Assembly: GCA_903845195.1 (NCBI GenBank)
Contig: CAIMWO010000052.1
Location: 62,001 to 126,000, forward strand
DNA from: an uncultured Phycisphaerales bacterium
Lineage (GTDB): Bacteria > Planctomycetota > Phycisphaerae > WQYP01
Length of the DNA: 64,000 nt
Direction: 5' to 3'
The notes under the pieces were generated by a model, which was not told the origin of the DNA, ran no database searches, and saw only the letters and a list, made by a program, of their open reading frames with translations. The translations under genes and the position numbers were made by a program. This document shows positions 60,133-64,000 of this stretch, one piece after another. How positions within the stretch are numbered: position 1 is the first letter of the stretch; each line of letters opens with the position of its first letter.

Positions 60133-60819
60133 TCACGCCGCCCGATACTCACTCCCCTTCTTTCCACCCAGCGGCTTCCGTTTCAATTTCCCAGCCTTCA
60201 CCATCAGGCTCAGCGTGTTGTCCACCGTCGCACCCCGTCCTGCTTTTTTCCATAGTGCCACCAATTGGTGTGTCGTCAGCGCCTTCCGCCCTTTCAGCAG
60301 CCCCAGAATCATTTCTTCGGCGGTCTGTTTGAAAACTCCACGCTTCTGCTTCCGGGGGGCGGGTTTGGCTGCATTTGCCGACGCCGTCTTCGGTTCTGCC
60401 ATCCCCAATCGCTCCAGTGCCTCCCGTTTGCCGAGACTTCGGATCGCCAGCCACCGTGCCTTCTGGGCCTGCCGTGGCGTCGTCTTGCCGGTTTCCCAGA
60501 GGTAGATCGTCACTTCCGACACGCCAGCCAACTGCCCGTAGTGCTTGGCCGACAAGCCGAGTTTCGCCCGATGGGCCTTGACGCCAATGGCACGGAACCG
60601 CCCCTTCTCCAGCACTTCTGGTGGAGCGGTGATTTCTTTCGGCTGCTTCTTCTCCACAACCGCCAGACGCTTCATCAAACCGACGAACTGTCGCTTTAGT
60701 GCGGCTAGATCACGGCGGTGCTGGGTCACCAGCTTTCTGGTGGGCTTGGTGGCGGCGTTTACGACACGCTTCGAGAGTCTGGTGATTTCTTGGGCAAGGA
60801 CGACGTTTACGTTGGGCAT
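60133..60819 (-). CDS. HTH regulator with C-terminal winged helix
   Basis: A 228-residue basic protein. A helical N-terminus (residues 1-60) is followed by an XRE-like HTH (LGLSAKHYGQLAGVSEVTIYLWETGKTTPR, about residues 80-110) and by a C-terminal winged helix (LLKGRKALTTHQLVALWKKAGRGATVDNTLSLMVKAGKL). AAAGGAG precedes the ATG. Proteins with this plan are frequent in planctomycetes. Its target is unknown. Confidence 0.7.
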   Translation of the reverse strand: MPNVNVVLAQEITRLSKRVVNAATKPTRKLVTQHRRDLAALKRQFVGLMKRLAVVEKKQPKEITAPPEVLEKGRFRAIGVKAHRAKLGLSAKHYGQLAGVSEVTIYLWETGKTTPRQAQKARWLAIRSLGKREALERLGMAEPKTASANAAKPAPRKQKRGVFKQTAEEMILGLLKGRKALTTHQLVALWKKAGRGATVDNTLSLMVKAGKLKRKPLGGKKGSEYRAA

Positions 60820-60968
60820 GGAATGCTCCTTTGGCGGCTTTGGACAGAAGTGAAACCGCCTATACCGGCCCAAGGTTAATGGTTCCTGCGCAGAACTTCC
60901 ATTAATATGGAGTCTGTGTTTGCCTTATGTAGAAATGCTGATGCTGAGGGCAAAACCTCGGAGTGAAG

Positions 60969-61328
60969 ATGGATCAACGACCGCCTGCCCTCGATTACGC
61001 ATCACCACCGGCTCGTACAAAATATTCGCCCATCCTATATTGGCTCGTGGTGGCCGACTGCGTCATTTTGGTCTTGGTCCTCAGCCTCCTTCATTATCCA
61101 AGTGGCGCTGGTGGCTCTTTCTTCGCAACTGAGGCCTTCTTTGCGGTCCCCATTGCCTTGACTGCGAGCGTAACGGGACTGATCTACGGTATTGTACTGG
61201 CGTTGAAGCGTCGGCACGTCGGGTTGGTGATTACTACGCTGCTACTATCAATTATTCCTATTCCCATGTTCTGGATCGGCTATCACATAATCGACAGTAT
61301 CAAGCATTTTAACTTTGGCCCCGGCTGA
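60969..61328 (+). CDS. Small three-TM membrane protein
   Basis: A 119-residue protein with TM helices at ILYWLVVADCVILVLVLSLL, VPIALTASVTGLIYGIVLAL and GLVITTLLLSIIPIPMFWIG. GGAG precedes the ATG at 60969. No motif known. The following 277-bp gap holds a repeat copy and no gene. Confidence 0.55.
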   Translation: MDQRPPALDYASPPARTKYSPILYWLVVADCVILVLVLSLLHYPSGAGGSFFATEAFFAVPIALTASVTGLIYGIVLALKRRHVGLVITTLLLSIIPIPMFWIGYHIIDSIKHFNFGPG

Positions 61329-61439
61329 CTTGCTGTTGTGGTCCACTTCAAGAAATAAATCCTCCTCAATAAATCTCTTTATCGTTCATCACGCTCAAGA
61401 CGCCGGGCACACAGGGTCTCGCCGCCAAGCCCTTTTAGG

Positions 61440-61492
61440 TGACCAATCCGCTCATGGGAACCCAGAGAATTCGTGGTGGCCGGAGGGTGAGG
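61440..61492 (+). repeat. AATTCGTGGTGG repeat, copy 2
   Basis: This segment matches 31673-31727 over about 53 bp, and its GATTCGTGGTGGCCGGAG-like part matches 63253-63284. It lies 115 bp before the Sel1-repeat gene. Confidence 0.55.
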
Positions 61493-61605
61493 TGGACACA
61501 GGAAAAGAATGCTTGCTTAGGCTTGGCCATCGTCACCCAGTAAAGCGTGGAAGGTGTGTTCTTCAAATAGACAGATTAAGATGCCATCTTGAAAGGGGAA
61601 AGAAA

Positions 61606-62370
61606 ATGACAGTGTCTGCTAAAATCGTCATGGCCATCATGTTTGCCGCCGTGCCAATCAGCATGGCCCAAACGACCCAGCCAACCGCCAAACCGTCGCC
61701 ATCGTCCGCACCAGCAACGCAGTCAGCAACGACATCAGTCGCAACACAACCATCGGTCGAGTCGTTGCGCAAGGCCGCCGAGAAGGGCGAGGCCGATGCC
61801 CAGTACAGTCTTGGTGTCTGCTACTACATTGGTGATGGCGTTGAGGCTGACCAAAGTGAAGCCGCCAAATGGTATCGGAAGGCTGCCGCTCAGGGGCATG
61901 CTAAAGCCCAACGCAATCTTGGTGCCTGCTACCTAGTAGGCAAAGGCGTAAAGAAAGACCAGTCGGAGGCAGTCAACTGGTTCCGCAAAGCGTCAGATCA
62001 AGGGGATGATATAGCCCAATGGTGTCTCGGCCGCTGCTACTACTGGGGCTTCGGTGTAAAGATTGACCAAAAAGAAGCAGTCAAGTGGTTGCGTAAGGCG
62101 GCAGCTCAAGGTCTTGCCAAGGCCCAACACCTCATTGGCATCTGTTACTACAAGGGCGAAGGCGTAGACAAAGACTTCCATGAAGCGGTTAAGTGGTTCC
62201 GCTCGGCAGCCGAACAGGGTGATGACAATGCCCAAGCCTGTCTTGGTGCATGCTACTACAATGGTGAAGGTGTAGAGAAGGATGAACGTGAAGCCGTCAA
62301 GTGGTTACTCAAGGCTGCGGTTCAAGGAAATGAGAATGCCAAGGCGGCATTGAAACCGGGGAAATCGTGA
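61606..62370 (+). CDS. Exported Sel1-repeat protein, five repeats
   Basis: A 254-residue protein with signal peptide MTVSAKIVMAIMFAAVPISM, a Pro/Thr/Ala linker and five Sel1 repeats (first ADAQYSLGVCYYIGDGVEAD). GGGGA precedes the ATG at 61606, 97 codons inside the ORF-track frame. Compared with 20521..21732 it has fewer repeats and no lipobox. Probably a periplasmic adaptor; partner unknown. Confidence 0.8.
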   Translation: MTVSAKIVMAIMFAAVPISMAQTTQPTAKPSPSSAPATQSATTSVATQPSVESLRKAAEKGEADAQYSLGVCYYIGDGVEADQSEAAKWYRKAAAQGHAKAQRNLGACYLVGKGVKKDQSEAVNWFRKASDQGDDIAQWCLGRCYYWGFGVKIDQKEAVKWLRKAAAQGLAKAQHLIGICYYKGEGVDKDFHEAVKWFRSAAEQGDDNAQACLGACYYNGEGVEKDEREAVKWLLKAAVQGNENAKAALKPGKS

Positions 62371-62373
62371 AAC

Positions 62374-62487
62374 GTGGAGATATTCGAGCCGTACAGAGTT
62401 GAATTGGGAGAGGCAGACCCAATAGACACTTTGAAGCGTGCTGGCGAATTGGAGACGCAAACGACACCGAAAGTCACGAAAAAGTAA
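62374..62487 (+). CDS. Possible small ORF after Sel1 gene
   Basis: A 37-codon frame starting GTG 4 bases after the Sel1 stop. The product, with FEPYRVELGEADPIDTLKRA and ending in TPKVTKK, is charged and plausible. Too short for certainty. Confidence 0.35.
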   Translation: MEIFEPYRVELGEADPIDTLKRAGELETQTTPKVTKK

Positions 62488-62548
62488 CGGCCTCGACCGA
62501 GAATGCCGTCTTGGGACTGGGACTCAATCCAGATGAAAGGTCGGTACG

Positions 62549-62827
62549 ATGAAATGTGATCGCCCCGGATGCCATCACGATGCCATCGCCTTCCTCACGG
62601 TTGCCAAGAAGACCTACGGGTATTGCCAAGAACACCGCCGCTGTAAGAACTGCGGTCTGGAGATCAACGGAAGCTGTAGGTGCAATCCGCCCGTGGAACG
62701 GCCGGAATTTCTGAAGTACATGGCTGGCAAGAGCGCAAAGGTTGAAGTGAGAGCCGATGCCACCGGCGTCCTGAAAGCCCAAGTGGTGCATCCCAGCGCC
62801 AAAAGGGGCAAAGTGATCACTCAATAA
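62549..62827 (+). CDS. Small zinc-binding protein
   Basis: A 92-residue protein. CDRPGCHHDA, YCQEHRRCKNCG and CRC (residues 3-50) provide enough Cys and His for one or two zinc sites. The C-terminal half is beta-like (SAKVEVRADATGVLKAQVVH). AAAGG precedes the ATG. It is 18 bp before the next gene. Function unknown. Confidence 0.6.
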   Translation: MKCDRPGCHHDAIAFLTVAKKTYGYCQEHRRCKNCGLEINGSCRCNPPVERPEFLKYMAGKSAKVEVRADATGVLKAQVVHPSAKRGKVITQ

Positions 62828-62844
62828 GATGAGGTAAGATAAAT

Positions 62845-63225
62845 ATGAAGAAACAAAACAAACCAAAGACGAAAACCCTCACTCCGTCCAAGACTCTGGT
62901 CTGGCCAAAGATTATACCACCAAAGTCAGTTGTTCGGTTGGTGCGGAATGATCGACGATCACCAGCTATGCAAGAGGATGTTGGCCGCAAATTCCGGGTG
63001 GGATATTACAGCCCTCAAGATGGTCTGGATTGCATTTGGCTCGTTAACGAAGCTGCGGAATACGAGCAAACCGCTGACAGACAATGGCTTTGCGACTATT
63101 TTGTTCTCGAATGGTTGTCAAAAGAGACGGACTACTTTGGATGGACTCGTCCGAAATTGCGCAAGCTCACTAAGAGTACTTTAAAATCTAGAGGAAAACG
63201 GAAGAAAAGAAAAGGGGGAAAATAG
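62845..63225 (+). CDS. Small basic hypothetical protein
   Basis: A 126-residue protein with very basic ends (KKQNKPKTKTLTP and SRGKRKKRKGGK) and a folded middle (VGYYSPQDGLDCIWLVNEAA). GAGG lies upstream. Same direction as the zinc protein and probably co-transcribed. The basic tails suggest nucleic-acid contact; no family recognised. Confidence 0.55.
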   Translation: MKKQNKPKTKTLTPSKTLVWPKIIPPKSVVRLVRNDRRSPAMQEDVGRKFRVGYYSPQDGLDCIWLVNEAAEYEQTADRQWLCDYFVLEWLSKETDYFGWTRPKLRKLTKSTLKSRGKRKKRKGGK

Positions 63226-63252
63226 GGGCATAATTGGGCTGGGCTTCTGCAC

Positions 63253-63284
63253 GAATGGGGATTCGTGGTGGCCGGAGTAGGGGT
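63253..63284 (+). repeat. AATTCGTGGTGG repeat, partial copy 3
   Basis: GGGGATTCGTGGTGGCCGGAG here matches the right half of the copy at 61440-61492. It lies between convergent genes. Confidence 0.45.
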
Positions 63285-63307
63285 AGGGTATGGCGGGGCA
63301 AGCATGC

Positions 63308-63979
63308 TTATTGGTAATCGACCATCGAGGTGGTCCCATCTTCCATCGCCGCCCCGATCACCACGGCTGCCAGTTCCTCTTCCGCTTCTGCTGACAGAGA
63401 TGACACGTCTCCCTCCGTCATTTTCAACGCACGTAGGAAAACCTCCTCGACATCCTCGACGACTTCTTCGGACAGCGGAAAGCAGGCTCCGGTGGTGATC
63501 CAATAACCGGGCAGGGGGATCAGTCGTCCCCCCAGCAAGGCCCCCGTCTTCAGCGTCTTGCTGAGCGTTTCATCCACAAGGAAGAGTCGGTTGCCCCGCA
63601 CGAGGTCATGAACATGGAGCCCGCTGCCTTGGATGATCTTCTCGATTCTGTACATGGAATAGCGAGATTGTGACATGGCTTCCCGCACCACCTTCTCGTC
63701 GGCGTCATCCGTGGGCGGCAGCTTGGCCAGATACTTCTCCATCAGCGTGCGTTTCTGGCGGTGGGAGTAGATGCAGAAATCCATCAGGATGGTCAGTTCG
63801 GATTCGCTCTCCAGCATCAGCTTGTTACCGTCGAGCATGCCAAACGTCTTGGCGCATTTGCGAAAGGTGAAGCCTGATATGGTCTTCACGGCGGCATTCT
63901 GATGTTGCCGCAGGATGACCCGTAGACGTTGGTACTCTTCCCAATCGGTGCAGGCGAGGATGGGCGTGATCATGGCCAT
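63308..63979 (-). CDS. Hypothetical soluble protein
   Basis: A 223-residue protein that is helical in its first half (DWEEYQRLRVILRQHQNAAV) with a middle domain ending GLHVHDLVRGNRLFLVDETL and a likely acidic C-terminus. I recall proteins with HDLVRG-type blocks in planctomycetes but no function. The ATG is 22 bp from the window edge, so its promoter is outside. Confidence 0.6.
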   Translation of the reverse strand: MAMITPILACTDWEEYQRLRVILRQHQNAAVKTISGFTFRKCAKTFGMLDGNKLMLESESELTILMDFCIYSHRQKRTLMEKYLAKLPPTDDADEKVVREAMSQSRYSMYRIEKIIQGSGLHVHDLVRGNRLFLVDETLSKTLKTGALLGGRLIPLPGYWITTGACFPLSEEVVEDVEEVFLRALKMTEGDVSSLSAEAEEELAAVVIGAAMEDGTTSMVDYQ

Positions 63980-64000
63980 GGCGGCGGAAAGTATAAACCC

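Noticed and set aside
1-64000. CRISPR arrays, tRNA or rRNA genes
   Set aside because: No regularly spaced direct repeats with spacers and no cloverleaf-like or rRNA-like sequence were noticed by eye; a tRNAscan/Infernal run would be decisive.

Overview
The window reads as accessory DNA from a planctomycete, most likely Phycisphaerae-like. This is an inference from the many membrane proteins that end in a CGYDLRA...RCPECGT zinc ribbon, the Sel1-repeat lipoproteins, and the scarcity of house-keeping genes. No rRNA, tRNA or CRISPR array was seen. Roughly 70 genes are supportable, most of them hypothetical, with many start/stop overlaps that mark operons.

Layout. 0-7.2 kb (all minus): an Nmad3-like nucleotide-modification-associated gene with its partner (cut by the window edge), two HEPN-type proteins with RX4H motifs, a possible PD-(D/E)xK protein, and an operon with a DUF5984-like protein. 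7.5-13.2 kb (plus): a HEAT-like protein, then four exported proteins, two of which share a repeated beta-sandwich-like domain; the last is frameshifted. 13.2-28.1 kb (minus): exported, lipoprotein and membrane proteins, including a run of genes chained by 4-base overlaps that encode membrane-anchored zinc-ribbon paralogues. Three copies of a 50-bp intergenic repeat and several decayed gene pieces lie here.

28.4-40 kb (mostly minus): a mobile or plasmid-derived segment. It has a Fic/XRE toxin-antitoxin pair with a triple palindromic operator, a tyrosine recombinase beside an 11-bp phased repeat array, a RuvB-like AAA+ ATPase with an HTH partner, many small proteins of phage/plasmid type, an inverted-repeat element and a set of shared upstream elements.

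40-51.4 kb: rnhA, a NERD-nuclease/SF1-helicase fusion, and a complete type I restriction-modification operon (hsdM-hsdS-hsdR plus an M48/YgjP-like metallopeptidase), preceded by what looks like the 5' stub of a DISARM-type helicase gene. This is a defence island.

51.4-55.5 kb: a dinB gene broken into 5' and 3' pieces by about 0.9 kb of foreign DNA, then a DUF6338-like membrane protein followed by three tandem tiny genes whose products all end in the same SSPxPPPKK tail. This last cluster is the best candidate for an undescribed system.

55.5-64 kb: an unrecognised 356-residue protein with a phospholipase C-like phosphoesterase, a NucS/DUF91-like nuclease candidate, an HTH regulator, a Sel1-repeat protein and small hypothetical proteins.
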